From Thalassolituus sp006212115 (GTDB taxonomy: Bacteria > Pseudomonadota > Gammaproteobacteria > Pseudomonadales > Oceanobacteraceae): 64,000 nucleotides of DNA. The notes beneath the pieces are model-generated. The model did not search any database. It was given only the letters and a program-made list of their open reading frames with translations, and was not told the DNA's origin. Every line of letters starts with the position of its first letter. The stretch's first letter is position 1. Position numbers and translations under genes: made by a program. Shown in pieces: positions 1-9,379 of the stretch. Location of the stretch: the NCBI RefSeq assembly GCF_040372045.1, contig NZ_BAABWH010000001.1; one strand, given 5' to 3'.

Positions 1-3000
1 AGTGTCCGTGTCTTCGTTCGGATCATTCGGGAACGCATCCTGATCGTCATTTACGCCGTCGTTATCATCGTCGTTGTCGATGTTGTCCGGGATTCCGTCG
101 CCGTCATTGTCGTTGCCAGCATCATTCGGATTCAGAGGATCAGTACCCGCAGCAACTTCGGTCTCGTTGTTGATACCGTCATTGTCCGAGTCGTTAGTCG
201 GGTCGTTATTGGCTGCATCCAATTCATCTGATACGCCGTCGTTGTCCGCATCTTCAATAGAAGACTCAATGGCATCGATGATTCCATCGCCGTCGGTATC
301 GGTTGCATCGTAGATATTCCCGATTTCCGCCTGGTCACCCTCTCCGTCACCGTCTGTATCAGCTTTCAACGGATCCGTGCCGAGAGCAGATTCGTCGGTA
401 TCACTGACGCCATCATTATCGTCGTCCGTATCGAGATTATTCGGAATGCCATCTCTGTCCGTATCGGTACCGGCATCGTTCGGATTCAATGGATCAGTGC
501 CTGCGGCAACTTCGTTCTCGTTATTGATGCCGTCGTTGTCCGAGTCGTTAGTAGGATCATCATTCGCCGCATCCAACTCATCAGACACACCGTCGTTATC
601 CGCGTCGTTGGTCGAGGATTCCAGCGCATCGATAATGCCGTCACCATCAGTATCGGTGGTGCCTTCAGAGCCATCGTTCTCGCCGTCACCGTCGGTATCT
701 GCGTTCAGTGGGTCAGTGCCATTTGCTACTTCATCAGTGTCAGAGACGCCGTCGTTGTCATCATCATTATCGATGTTGTCTGGCGTGCCATCACCGTCCG
801 TGTCTGTACCGGCATCGTTCGGGTTCAGAGGATCGGTACCCGCAGCGACTTCGGTCTCGTTGTTGATGCCGTCGTTGTCCGAGTCGTTGGTAGGATCATC
901 GTTCGCTGCATCCAGTTCATCAGACACACCGTCGTTGTCTGCATCATTCTTCGAAGACTCGAGTGCATCAATGATGCCGTCACCATCAGTGTCCGTGGTG
1001 CCTTCAGCACCGTCGTTCTCGCCGTCACCGTCGGTGTCTGCATTCAGCGGATCAGTGCCATTTGCTACCTCGTCGGTGTCAGAGACGCCGTCGTTGTCAT
1101 CATCATTATCGATGTTGTCTGGCGTGCCATCTCTGTCCGTATCAGTACCCGCATCGTTCGGATTCAATGGATCAGTGCCTGCGGCAACTTCGTTCTCGTT
1201 GTTGATGCCGTCGTTGTCAGAGTCGTTAGTAGGATCATCATTCGCTGCATCCAGCTCATCTGATACGCCGTCGTTATCCGCGTCGTTTACCGAGGATTCC
1301 AGCGCATCGATGATGCCGTCGCCGTCAGTGTCAGTGGTGCCTTCTGCGCCGTCGTTCTCGCCGTCACCATCGGTGTCAGCGTTCAGCGGATCAGTGCCGT
1401 TTGCTACTTCGTCGGTGTCAGAGACGCCGTCGTTATCATCATCGTTATCGATGTTATCTGGCGTGCCGTCGCCATCCGTATCGGTGCCTGCATCGTTAGG
1501 ATTCAGAGGGTCAGTGCCCGCAGCGACTTCGGTCTCGTTGTTGATGCCGTCGTTGTCTGAGTCGTTAGTCGGGTCATTGTTGGCCGCATCCAACTCATCC
1601 GATACGCCGTCGTTGTCTGCATCGTTAGTTGAGGATTCGAGCGCATCAATGATGCCGTCACCATCAGTGTCAGTGGTGCCTTCAGCGCCGTCGTTCTCGC
1701 CGTCACCGTCGGTATCTGCATTTAACGGATCAGTGCCGTTTGCTACTTCATCCGTGTCAGATACGCCGTCGTTGTCATCATCGTTATCGATGTTATCTGG
1801 CGTGCCGTCACCATCCGTGTCGGTACCCGCATCATTCGGGTTCAGAGGATCGGTACCCGCAGCAACTTCGGTCTCGTTGTTGATGCCGTCGTTGTCGGAG
1901 TCATTCGTTGGATCATCGTTCGCTGCATCCAACTCATCAGACACACCGTCGTTGTCTGCATCGTTCGTGGAGGATTCCAGCGCATCAATGATTCCATCGC
2001 CATCGGTATCGGTTGCATCGTAGATATTCCCGATTTCCGCCTGATCGCCCTCTCCATCGCCATCTGTATCAGCATTCAGCGGGTCGGTACCCAAAGCAAC
2101 TTCGTCAACATCACTGACGCCGTCGTTGTCGTCGTCAGAATCCAGATCATTCGGTACGCCATCACCGTCCGTGTCTGTACCAGCATCGTTCGGGTTCAGA
2201 GGGTCAGTACCCGCCGCAACTTCGTTCTCGTTGTTGATACCGTCATTGTCCGAGTCGTTAGTCGGGTCGTTATTGGCTGCATCCAATTCATCAGACACAC
2301 CGTCGTTATCCGCGTCGTTGGTCGAGGATTCCAGCGCATCGATAATGCCGTCGCCGTCAGTATCGGTGGTGCCTTCAGCGCCATCGTTCTCGCCATCACC
2401 GTCGGTGTCTGCATTCAGCGGATCTGTGCCGTTCGCCACTTCGTCTGTGTCAGATACGCCGTCGTTATCATCATCGTTATCGATGTTGTCTGGCGTGCCG
2501 TCGCCATCCGTGTCAGTGCCTGCATCGTTCGGATTCAGAGGATCAGTACCCGCCGCAACTTCAGTCTCGTTGTTGATGCCGTCGTTGTCGGAATCATTCG
2601 TTGGATCATCGTTCGCTGCGTCCAGCTCATCTGATACGCCGTCGTTATCCGCGTCGTTGGTCGAGGATTCCAGCGCATCGATAATGCCGTCGCCGTCAGT
2701 GTCAGCGGTGCCTTCAGCACCGTCGTTCTCGCCGTCACCGTCGGTGTCTGCATTCAGCGGATCAGTGCCATTCGCCACTTCATCGGTGTCAGAGACGCCG
2801 TCGTTGTCATCGTCGTTATCGATGTTGTCTGGCGTACCATCACCGTCCGTGTCAGTGCCTGCATCGTTCGGATTCAGAGGATCGGTACCCGCAGCGACTT
2901 CGGTCTCGTTGTTGATGCCGTCATTATCAGAGTCATTCGTTGGATCGTCATTCGCCGCATCCAACTCATCAGACACACCGTCGTTGTCTGCATCATTCGT

Positions 3001-4250
3001 CGAAGATTCGAGCGCATCGATGATGCCGTCGCCGTCAGTGTCAGCCGTGCCTTCAGCACCATCATTCTCACCGTCACCGTCGGTGTCTGCATTCAGCGGA
3101 TCAGTGCCATTTGCTACCTCGTCGGTGTCAGAGACGCCGTCGTTGTCATCATCGTTATCGATGTTGTCTGGCGTACCGTCACCGTCCGTGTCAGTGCCTG
3201 CATCGTTCGGATTCAGAGGATCGGTACCCGCAGCAACTTCGGTCTCGTTGTTGATACCGTCGTTATCGGAGTCATTCGCTGGATCATCGTTCGCTGCATC
3301 CAACTCATCAGACACACCGTCGTTGTCTGCATCGTTCGTGGAGGATTCCAGCGCATCGATGATGCCGTCGCCGTCAGTGTCAGTGGTGCCTTCAGCGCCG
3401 TCGTTCTCGCCGTCACCGTCGGTATCTGCGCTCAGCGGATCAGTGCCATTAGCCACTTCGTCGGTATCAGATACGCCATCGTTGTCATCATCGTTATCGA
3501 TGTTGTCTGGCGTGCCATCACCGTCCGTGTCAGTGCCCGCATCGTTCGGATTCAGGGGGTCGGTACCCGCAGCAACTTCGGTCTCGTTATTGATACCGTC
3601 GTTATCTGAGTCGTTAGTAGGATCGTCATTAGCAGCATCCAACTCATCAGACACACCGTCGTTATCCGCGTCATTTATCGAAGATTCCAGCGCATCGATG
3701 ATGCCATCACCGTCAGTATCGGTAGTGCCTTCAGCGCCGTCGTTCTCGCCGTCACCGTCGGTGTCTGCGTTTAACGGATCAGTGCCGTTTGCTACTTCAT
3801 CCGTGTCAGATACGCCGTCGTTATCATCATCGTTATCGATGTTATCTGGCGTGCCGTCGCCATCCGTATCGGTGCCTGCATCGTTAGGATTCAGAGGGTC
3901 AGTGCCCGCAGCGACTTCGGTCTCGTTGTTGATGTCGTCATTATCAGAGTCATTCGTTGGATCATCATTCGCTGCATCCAACTCATCCGATACGCCGTCG
4001 TTGTCTGCATCGTTAGTTGAGGATTCCAGCGCATCAATGATGCCATCACCGTCAGTATCGGTAGTGCCTTCCGCACCGTCGTTCTCGCCGTCACCGTCGG
4101 TGTCTGCATTCAGCGGATCAGTGCCGTTTGCTACTTCATCCGTGTCAGATACGCCGTCGTTGTCATCATCGCTATCCAGTGAGTCCGCAGTTCCGTCACC
4201 ATCTGTATCAACCGGCGTACTGTTAGGGTCCAGAGGGTCTGTACCCAGCT
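1..4250 (-). repeat. 339-bp (113-aa) tandem repeat array coding for TSP3 modules
   Basis: Twelve copies of a 339-bp unit can be counted, with landmark sequences at 486, 825, 1503, 2535, 2874, 3213 and 3891 spaced by 339 or multiples of it. The unit is in frame, so no copy breaks the coding sequence. Two units (around 301-400 and 2011-2100) carry a variant linker reading EIGNIYDATD in place of EGTTD, which adds 15 bp. The two variants are exactly 1710 bp apart (354 + 4 x 339), pointing to duplication of a five-unit block. Copies differ mostly at synonymous third positions. The array continues past the left edge, so copy number is a minimum. Confidence 0.93.
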
Positions 4251-6054
4251 GAGTTTCCTGAGCATTACCGATACCATCGGCATCGCTGTCGTTATTCGGG
4301 TCATTGTTCGCGGCATCCTGGTGGTCATAAACACCATCGTTGTCGCTATCAGTGATATTGGACTCAAGCGCGTCAATAATGCCGTCACCATCTGTGTCCG
4401 TTGGGGAGGTAACACTGCCCACTTCCACATCGTCATTGATTCCATCGTCGTCTGTATCGACATCAAGCGGGTCAGTGCCCAGCAGAGCCTCATTCTCATC
4501 GCTGATACCGTCGTTGTCGTCATCCGTATCCGCATTATTACCGATACCGTCCCCGTCGGTATCGACTGATTCGTTAGGATCAAGAGGGAATGCATCCAAC
4601 ACATCGGATACACCATCACCATCGTCGTCGGTGTCGGCGTTGTTACCGATACCATCACCATCCGTATCTACGGACTCATTCGGATCATTAGGGAAAGCAT
4701 CGTATGGGTCCAGCACACCGTCGCCATCGGAATCCTGTGTTACTGCCAATGTGAAGTAATCACCAGTGTTGAGGGTGACGTTATTGATTACGCCCGTTGT
4801 TTTACTCACCTCGCCCACTTCGATTGAGCCGGAGGTAAAATCAGAATTGACGTTTTTACGGATCAAGTACAGACGAGCGCTCTGCGGCAATCCAGCCGGA
4901 ATAGCGAACTTCATGGATACGGTTTGATTGAAACCACTCTTTTGTACCAACCACTCACGACCAATACGCTGTGAATACGGTGCGCCAATTTCGCTAGTCT
5001 GAAGGTCGTAGGAGCCGCCATTTCGCCCTACCAGGAAGTAGCTGCGATCCGCTGCAATAGAAGTGGTTCGTGCAGAAGAAGCATTTGCAGAGGTGAAGTC
5101 GTTCTGAGTAGCAAGTGTCAGGCGCGTACTTTTTACCGAGCGGGATACTTTTTGGTTCAGTGTTGAAGCGCTATCGCGCCCCAAACCGAATACTGCATCC
5201 TGGTAGTTGGCATCAAGCGCATCGTTCCAGATTACAGTGCCAGCGCTGTTAACATAATTGCCCACCAGATCGATACCGTACTTAACGGCAAGGTAAGAGT
5301 TAATCCGCTGACGTTCAGTCGCCGATACTGCGCGGGTAAACCAGATGACTTCCATGATGTCGCCCTGGAAGGCATCACCACTGTCCTTTCGCCCATAACC
5401 GACTAGCAGGTTGTCGCCTCGCGTGATCGATGAGTACTGAGAGTTATAAACATACTCAGCAGCGTTCATACCGAGGGTAAACGTCCGGTTCTGGCTTCCA
5501 CCTATAGTCGCGTAGCCGAGCACACTTTGAGAAAGTGGGACTGCAGTTGGAAATTCGACATTGATGTCGCTCCCCGACGAACGTTCAGGTCGCAGCAGGA
5601 ATTTCCCCGCGCCACTGTTGCCCGTACCCTGCAGTGAATAGCCAGGTTCACCCGCATAATTCGATGTACTGTCGAGACCAGTGATACGACCTGAATTACC
5701 GCTGACATAGCTATCAGTGTAGGTAACAGTAAAAATCGATAACGGTGTCTCACGCTCACCGCCTTGCACAATATCCGTGTTGTTATTACGGAAGTGGCGA
5801 TTTGAAGTGTAACCCGTCGTGAATGGATGGAAATTGTGCGCTGCATTAGCGCCAGTCAAGGACCAGGAGCCTACCGCATCGATATCGCGATTATTACCAG
5901 ACTGGTCATCCCATGCATCAGCAATGTTTCCTGCCGCATCAGACTTCAACCAGACAGCTGAGCCACTTACGCCGCCGGGATTGGCAGTCGCCACTGAAGA
6001 TACAGCCGCAAACGCCATCGACGAGAAAAGAGCCAGGCTCTTAGAAAGTTTCAT
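1..6054 (-). CDS. Giant secreted thrombospondin type 3 repeat protein, C-terminus cut by window edge
   Basis: The minus-strand reading frame is open from an ATG at 6054 to base 1 (2018 codons, no stop in the window), so this is a 5'-complete, 3'-partial gene. A GGAG ribosome site lies about 10 bases before the ATG. Residues 1-24 form a signal peptide (KLSKSLALFSSMAF, cleavage near ATA-NP). Residues 25 to about 435 resemble the LamG/DUF8202-type N-terminal domain of marine TSP3 proteins (VWLKSDAAG, WDDQSGN, SYLAVKYGI, VFGLGRD). From about 440 onward the protein is almost entirely DxDxDGxxD calcium-binding TSP3 repeats; from about 600 these form a 113-residue period. Such proteins are secreted or surface-attached and are thought to be Ca2+-rigidified stalks or adhesins. 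The ligand, the enzyme activity if any, and the C-terminal anchor cannot be seen. The highly acidic repeat composition is visible directly; an adhesion role is inference. Confidence 0.93.
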   Translation of the reverse strand, partial: MKLSKSLALFSSMAFAAVSSVATANPGGVSGSAVWLKSDAAGNIADAWDDQSGNNRDIDAVGSWSLTGANAAHNFHPFTTGYTSNRHFRNNNTDIVQGGERETPLSIFTVTYTDSYVSGNSGRITGLDSTSNYAGEPGYSLQGTGNSGAGKFLLRPERSSGSDINVEFPTAVPLSQSVLGYATIGGSQNRTFTLGMNAAEYVYNSQYSSITRGDNLLVGYGRKDSGDAFQGDIMEVIWFTRAVSATERQRINSYLAVKYGIDLVGNYVNSAGTVIWNDALDANYQDAVFGLGRDSASTLNQKVSRSVKSTRLTLATQNDFTSANASSARTTSIAADRSYFLVGRNGGSYDLQTSEIGAPYSQRIGREWLVQKSGFNQTVSMKFAIPAGLPQSARLYLIRKNVNSDFTSGSIEVGEVSKTTGVINNVTLNTGDYFTLAVTQDSDGDGVLDPYDAFPNDPNESVDTDGDGIGNNADTDDDGDGVSDVLDAFPLDPNESVDTDGDGIGNNADTDDDNDGISDENEALLGTDPLDVDTDDDGINDDVEVGSVTSPTDTDGDGIIDALESNITDSDNDGVYDHQDAANNDPNNDSDADGIGNAQETQLGTDPLDPNSTPVDTDGDGTADSLDSDDDNDGVSDTDEVANGTDPLNADTDGDGENDGAEGTTDTDGDGIIDALESSTNDADNDGVSDELDAANDDPTNDSDNDDINNETEVAAGTDPLNPNDAGTDTDGDGTPDNIDNDDDNDGVSDTDEVANGTDPLNADTDGDGENDGAEGTTDTDGDGIIDALESSINDADNDGVSDELDAANDDPTNDSDNDGINNETEVAAGTDPLNPNDAGTDTDGDGTPDNIDNDDDNDGVSDTDEVANGTDPLSADTDGDGENDGAEGTTDTDGDGIIDALESSTNDADNDGVSDELDAANDDPANDSDNDGINNETEVAAGTDPLNPNDAGTDTDGDGTPDNIDNDDDNDGVSDTDEVANGTDPLNADTDGDGENDGAEGTADTDGDGIIDALESSTNDADNDGVSDELDAANDDPTNDSDNDGINNETEVAAGTDPLNPNDAGTDTDGDGTPDNIDNDDDNDGVSDTDEVANGTDPLNADTDGDGENDGAEGTADTDGDGIIDALESSTNDADNDGVSDELDAANDDPTNDSDNDGINNETEVAAGTDPLNPNDAGTDTDGDGTPDNIDNDDDNDGVSDTDEVANGTDPLNADTDGDGENDGAEGTTDTDGDGIIDALESSTNDADNDGVSDELDAANNDPTNDSDNDGINNENEVAAGTDPLNPNDAGTDTDGDGVPNDLDSDDDNDGVSDVDEVALGTDPLNADTDGDGEGDQAEIGNIYDATDTDGDGIIDALESSTNDADNDGVSDELDAANDDPTNDSDNDGINNETEVAAGTDPLNPNDAGTDTDGDGTPDNIDNDDDNDGVSDTDEVANGTDPLNADTDGDGENDGAEGTTDTDGDGIIDALESSTNDADNDGVSDELDAANNDPTNDSDNDGINNETEVAAGTDPLNPNDAGTDTDGDGTPDNIDNDDDNDGVSDTDEVANGTDPLNADTDGDGENDGAEGTTDTDGDGIIDALESSVNDADNDGVSDELDAANDDPTNDSDNDGINNENEVAAGTDPLNPNDAGTDTDRDGTPDNIDNDDDNDGVSDTDEVANGTDPLNADTDGDGENDGAEGTTDTDGDGIIDALESSKNDADNDGVSDELDAANDDPTNDSDNDGINNETEVAAGTDPLNPNDAGTDTDGDGTPDNIDNDDDNDGVSDTDEVANGTDPLNADTDGDGENDGSEGTTDTDGDGIIDALESSTNDADNDGVSDELDAANDDPTNDSDNDGINNENEVAAGTDPLNPNDAGTDTDRDGIPNNLDTDDDNDGVSDTDESALGTDPLKADTDGDGEGDQAEIGNIYDATDTDGDGIIDAIESSIEDADNDGVSDELDAANNDPTNDSDNDGINNETEVAAGTDPLNPNDAGNDNDGDGIPDNIDNDDDNDGVNDDQDAFPNDPNEDTDT

Positions 6055-6370
6055 ATGATCGCTCCATTTCAAGCCAGCTCGTCAAAAACGAGAGCTGGCT
6101 CACAATCCATTCAGATAGTTTTGCGCGAGTCTATCGGTTGTGCTGCCCCCCGGACAATACATAAAAAGGGGGATATCAGGCCGTAAACACCAAAAACTAC
6201 TCCGACGGGGCCAGTGAAGGGCCAGTTAGTGTCAAATGGCGATGATAATGGACATGTGTCTGCGTAACAACAAGTTACAGGAGGTAAGCATGTGACATTC
6301 CCGTCTTTACAAGAAAGCCACATTCAGAAACGAGTTTTGATCAAATTTCAGTCAATTCAATGATTTGCCT
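6055..6370. other. Intergenic region with leader of the TSP3 gene
   Basis: These 316 bases contain no convincing gene. They must hold the promoter and 5' leader of the giant TSP3 gene and the 3' end region of the solute-binding-like gene. A perfect 9-bp stem (6072-6080 pairing with 6092-6100) lies just upstream of the TSP3 ribosome site. A looser C5/G5 stem lies around 6145-6175. I could not pick a clear sigma-70 promoter or a known riboswitch. Confidence 0.5.
6072..6100 (-). promoter_or_regulatory. Hairpin in the 5' leader of the TSP3 gene
   Basis: AGCCAGCTC at 6072-6080 is perfectly complementary to GAGCTGGCT at 6092-6100. In the minus-strand mRNA the stem ends about 8 bases before the GGAG ribosome site of the giant gene. 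There is no T-run, so it is not a terminator. A role in translation control or mRNA stability is inference. Confidence 0.45.
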
Positions 6371-7606
6371 TTATTGCTTTACTTTAAGTGCCTCCTCGAC
6401 ATCCACGCCAATAACGACGATACCGGTCGACTTGCCCGCGCGATCAACAACAGGCCACGAGACTTTGACCTGGAACCGTCTGGACGACTCGTCATAACGG
6501 ATTCCACCAACATGAAGCTCAGATTTGTCACTGCTGAAGCTGTTCTTCCATGGCTGCTCATCAGCCTGATAGTAGTCTGTCGTTACATCACTCTGCGCCA
6601 CATTGAGACCCGCACTGCCCACCAGCATAAATTCACTGATCAAACGCCCTGTCGATTGTTTCACCGAACGAAGGTAAGTTGAGGCAGATCGGTTTAAGAC
6701 CTCATTTATCAGAGGCTGCTCCTGCATCATCACTTCCTGTCGCCACTGTTCGTCCAACGCCTGAATCACGTCAGCCGACAGGTTTTCCTGTGCAGGATTA
6801 AACTCCTCTAAAGCGGCAAGGAGATTTAAGTGCTCCAACTCGGGCTCTATTCTGCTCTTAATGACACGGCGAATGCCGTCAATCTCTTGAGGGCTCAATG
6901 TCACAGCCTCACCGGCACAATCCGCTATCTCCTCATTAAAACGCTTGAGGAAAGTAGGATGTGCAGCCAGAAATTCATCCGCGAAGTACACCCCAAGCGG
7001 CATATAGCGCACAAAAGATCGGGCAAAGTAGTCTGAGAATGCGCCCTGCCCGCCATCGAGTACCATCAGCTCGTCAAAATGACGTGCATCGGCAATAAAA
7101 GCATCAATTCGACCTGCTCTCACCAGCCGCAGAAGCTGTAACCCTTCGTTGACCAACTCATCGACCTTAATGCCTTCGGACTCAAGCCAGGTCGCTTGGT
7201 TACTGGAACGCACTGCACCAATTCTCAGCTTATCAAGATCCGACAAATCGATATCATTCGTGTGATACCAGAACCACTTCTCTAAGGCGAAAGGCGCCGA
7301 CATCGTCGCCACCCCCTCAAGCTCTGGAGTAGGTGCAGATGTAAAGACGCCATCCGCTGAACCAAGCCGTATGTCCTGAATAGCGCGCTGCCAAGGCATG
7401 ACCTGCACTGAGAAAGACTCATTGATATCGCCGAATATGCAGCGCAGGGTATCCGTTGATTCACCAGATAGCTCCCCCTGCAGCATCATCTGATACGGTG
7501 GCCATATGGTCGTTCTCAACTTCACCCCTTCAAGCGCGACGCTGTTAGCGAACGCTTGAAAAGAGAGTGTGCCAAAAAGGAATACAAGGAAGGCTGTCAG
7601 GCGCAT
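6371..7606 (-). CDS. Periplasmic solute-binding-like protein (SBP family 3) with extra C-terminal domain
   Basis: This 411-residue protein starts with a signal peptide (RLTAFLVFLFGTLSF, cleavage after AFA). Residues about 30-250 have the amino-acid-binding SBP_bac_3 pattern (TIWPPY near the start, then PWQRAIQDI). It would bind a small polar ligand in the periplasm. Residues about 270-411 form an additional region whose end (VSWPVVD, GKSTGIVVIGVDVEEAL) resembles the Cache-like sensory fold found in chemoreceptors; this part is inference. No permease or ATPase genes are adjacent, so it may act as a sensor or orphan binding protein, not as part of a transporter. It lies downstream of guaA on the same strand but a strong terminator separates them. 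Confidence 0.75.
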   Translation of the reverse strand: MRLTAFLVFLFGTLSFQAFANSVALEGVKLRTTIWPPYQMMLQGELSGESTDTLRCIFGDINESFSVQVMPWQRAIQDIRLGSADGVFTSAPTPELEGVATMSAPFALEKWFWYHTNDIDLSDLDKLRIGAVRSSNQATWLESEGIKVDELVNEGLQLLRLVRAGRIDAFIADARHFDELMVLDGGQGAFSDYFARSFVRYMPLGVYFADEFLAAHPTFLKRFNEEIADCAGEAVTLSPQEIDGIRRVIKSRIEPELEHLNLLAALEEFNPAQENLSADVIQALDEQWRQEVMMQEQPLINEVLNRSASTYLRSVKQSTGRLISEFMLVGSAGLNVAQSDVTTDYYQADEQPWKNSFSSDKSELHVGGIRYDESSRRFQVKVSWPVVDRAGKSTGIVVIGVDVEEALKVKQ

Positions 7607-7656
7607 GAATCAGACTCTGGATTAGTTAAATCGTTGCCTAAGCATAGCAGTAAAAA

Positions 7657-7686
7657 CGAAAAAGCCCGGCAAGATGCCGGGCTTTT
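7657..7686 (-). terminator. Rho-independent terminator after guaA
   Basis: AAAGCCCGGC (7661-7670) pairs with GCCGGGCTTT (7676-7685) around a 5-base loop. The minus-strand transcript runs into a T-rich tract after the stem, which fits termination of guaA just before the next gene. Confidence 0.85.
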
Positions 7687-7721
7687 ATCGGTGATATCAG
7701 CTCACATAAGAGAAGAACGGA

Positions 7722-9299
7722 TTATTCCCACTCAATGGTCGCTGGCGGCTTACTTGATACGTCGTAAGCCACACGGGAGATGTGCTCGATCTCGTTGATG
7801 ATGCGGTTCGAGACTTTCTCCAGCAGTTCGTATGGCAGGTGCGCCCAACGAGCCGTCATAAAGTCGATGGTTTCTACTGCACGCAGAGAGACAACCCACT
7901 CGTAACGACGCTGGTCACCGACAACACCGACTGATTTAACCGGCAGGAAGACCACGAATGCCTGAGAGGTTTTGTGGTACCAGTCGAAGTTGTGCAGTTC
8001 TTCGATGAAGATGGCATCCGCTTCACGCAGTACGTCAGCGTATTCTTTCTTCACTTCACCAAGGATACGTACGCCCAGACCCGGACCCGGGAATGGATGA
8101 CGGTAAACCATGTCGTAAGGCAGGCCCAGTTCCAGACCGATCTTACGTACTTCGTCTTTGAACAGTTCGCGCAGGGGTTCCACCAGATCCATCTTCATGT
8201 CTTCTGGCAGGCCGCCCACGTTGTGGTGCGACTTAATCACGTGTGCCTTACCCGTTTTTGCGGCAGCAGACTCGATCACGTCTGGGTAGATGGTGCCCTG
8301 AGCCAGGAAAGGAACGTCTTTCAGCTTGCTGGCTTCTTCATCGAACACTTCGATAAAGGTGTTACCAATGATCTTACGCTTCTGCTCTGGGTCAGACACA
8401 CCTTCAAGCTTACCGAGGAACAGGTCTTCGGCGTCGGCACGGATCACTTTCACGCCCATGTTCTTGGCGAACATGTCCATGACCGCGTCGCCTTCGTTCT
8501 TACGCAGCAGACCGTTGTCTACGAATACACAGGTCAGCTGGCTACCGATGGCTTTGTGCAGCAGTGCCGCCACAACCGACGAGTCCACGCCGCCAGAGAG
8601 ACCCAGCAGAACTTTTTTATCGCCAACCTGAGCGCGTACTTTTTCGATCTGGTCTTCAATGATTTTGGCAGGCGTCCACAGCGCTTCACAGCCACAGATG
8701 TCCATCACGAAATGTTCCAGCAAACGCTTACCTTGCAGCGTGTGCGTTACTTCTGGGTGGAACTGAACGCCAAAGAAGTTCTTCTCAGCGTTGAACATAC
8801 CCGCAATCGGGCAGCTTGGCGTGGACGCCAGCAGCTCAAAGCCGTCTGGCATGGTCGCCACTTTGTCACCGTGGCTCATCCACACGTCGAGCAGGCTCTT
8901 GCCATCGTCGCTAACGTGATCTTTGATGTCTTTCAACAGCGCGTTGTCGTTTTCCACCTGAATCTGGGCGTAACCAAATTCACGGACATTCGAGCCCTGA
9001 ACACTGCCACCCAGCTGCTCGGCCATGGTCTGCATGCCGTAGCAAATGCCCAGTACTGGCAAGCCCAGTTCGAATACCACCTGCGGTGCACGCGGCGAAC
9101 CTTCTTCTGTCACCGACTCAGGGCCACCCGCCAGAATGATACCGGTTGGCTTGTATTCGCGGATTTCCGCTTCGTCCATGTCCCAGGCGCGGATTTCAGA
9201 AAACACGCCGATTTCACGCACGCGGCGAGCAATCAATTGGGTGTACTGTGAACCGAAATCCAGAATCAGAATACGTTGAGCGTGGATGTCTTGTGACAT
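7722..9299 (-). CDS. guaA: GMP synthase (glutamine-hydrolysing)
   Basis: This 525-residue enzyme converts XMP, ATP and glutamine to GMP, the last step of guanine nucleotide synthesis, in the cytosol. The N-terminal glutaminase domain shows the catalytic Cys86 in LGICYGMQ and the His181/Glu183 pair in QFHPEV. The ATP pyrophosphatase domain has the PP-loop SGGVDSS at 235-241. The C-terminal dimerisation domain ends in PPATIEWE, the typical GuaA terminus. Length matches the family. The start has a GGAAAG ribosome site. It follows guaB on the same strand with an 80-bp gap, giving the usual guaBA order, although a hairpin with a T-rich tail sits in that gap. Confidence 0.98.
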   Translation of the reverse strand: MSQDIHAQRILILDFGSQYTQLIARRVREIGVFSEIRAWDMDEAEIREYKPTGIILAGGPESVTEEGSPRAPQVVFELGLPVLGICYGMQTMAEQLGGSVQGSNVREFGYAQIQVENDNALLKDIKDHVSDDGKSLLDVWMSHGDKVATMPDGFELLASTPSCPIAGMFNAEKNFFGVQFHPEVTHTLQGKRLLEHFVMDICGCEALWTPAKIIEDQIEKVRAQVGDKKVLLGLSGGVDSSVVAALLHKAIGSQLTCVFVDNGLLRKNEGDAVMDMFAKNMGVKVIRADAEDLFLGKLEGVSDPEQKRKIIGNTFIEVFDEEASKLKDVPFLAQGTIYPDVIESAAAKTGKAHVIKSHHNVGGLPEDMKMDLVEPLRELFKDEVRKIGLELGLPYDMVYRHPFPGPGLGVRILGEVKKEYADVLREADAIFIEELHNFDWYHKTSQAFVVFLPVKSVGVVGDQRRYEWVVSLRAVETIDFMTARWAHLPYELLEKVSNRIINEIEHISRVAYDVSSKPPATIEWE

Positions 9300-9324
9300 T
9301 GGGCTTTCCAGATAAAAGATTTAA

Positions 9325-9356
9325 AAACAAAAGCGGGGATGACTCTCGTCATCCCC
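9325..9356 (-). terminator. Terminator-like hairpin between guaB and guaA
   Basis: GGGGATGAC (9335-9343) pairs perfectly with GTCATCCCC (9348-9356) around a TCTC loop. Reading the minus strand, the stem is followed by GCTTTTGTTTTT. It has the form of an intrinsic terminator but lies inside the guaBA operon, so it probably causes partial termination or protects the 3' end of guaB mRNA. Confidence 0.65.
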
Positions 9357-9379
9357 ACGTCTTAGCAATGTAGCAGCGA

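Noticed and set aside
377..4252. Long plus-strand frames (548 and 708 residues) rich in Ser-Pro-Ser-Val
   Set aside because: They are the antisense of the TSP3 repeat gene; the periodic Ser/Pro pattern only mirrors the Asp/Gly repeats, and there is no start context.
7974..9251. 425-residue plus-strand frame
   Set aside because: It is antisense to guaA, whose identity is certain; no family pattern or ribosome site.
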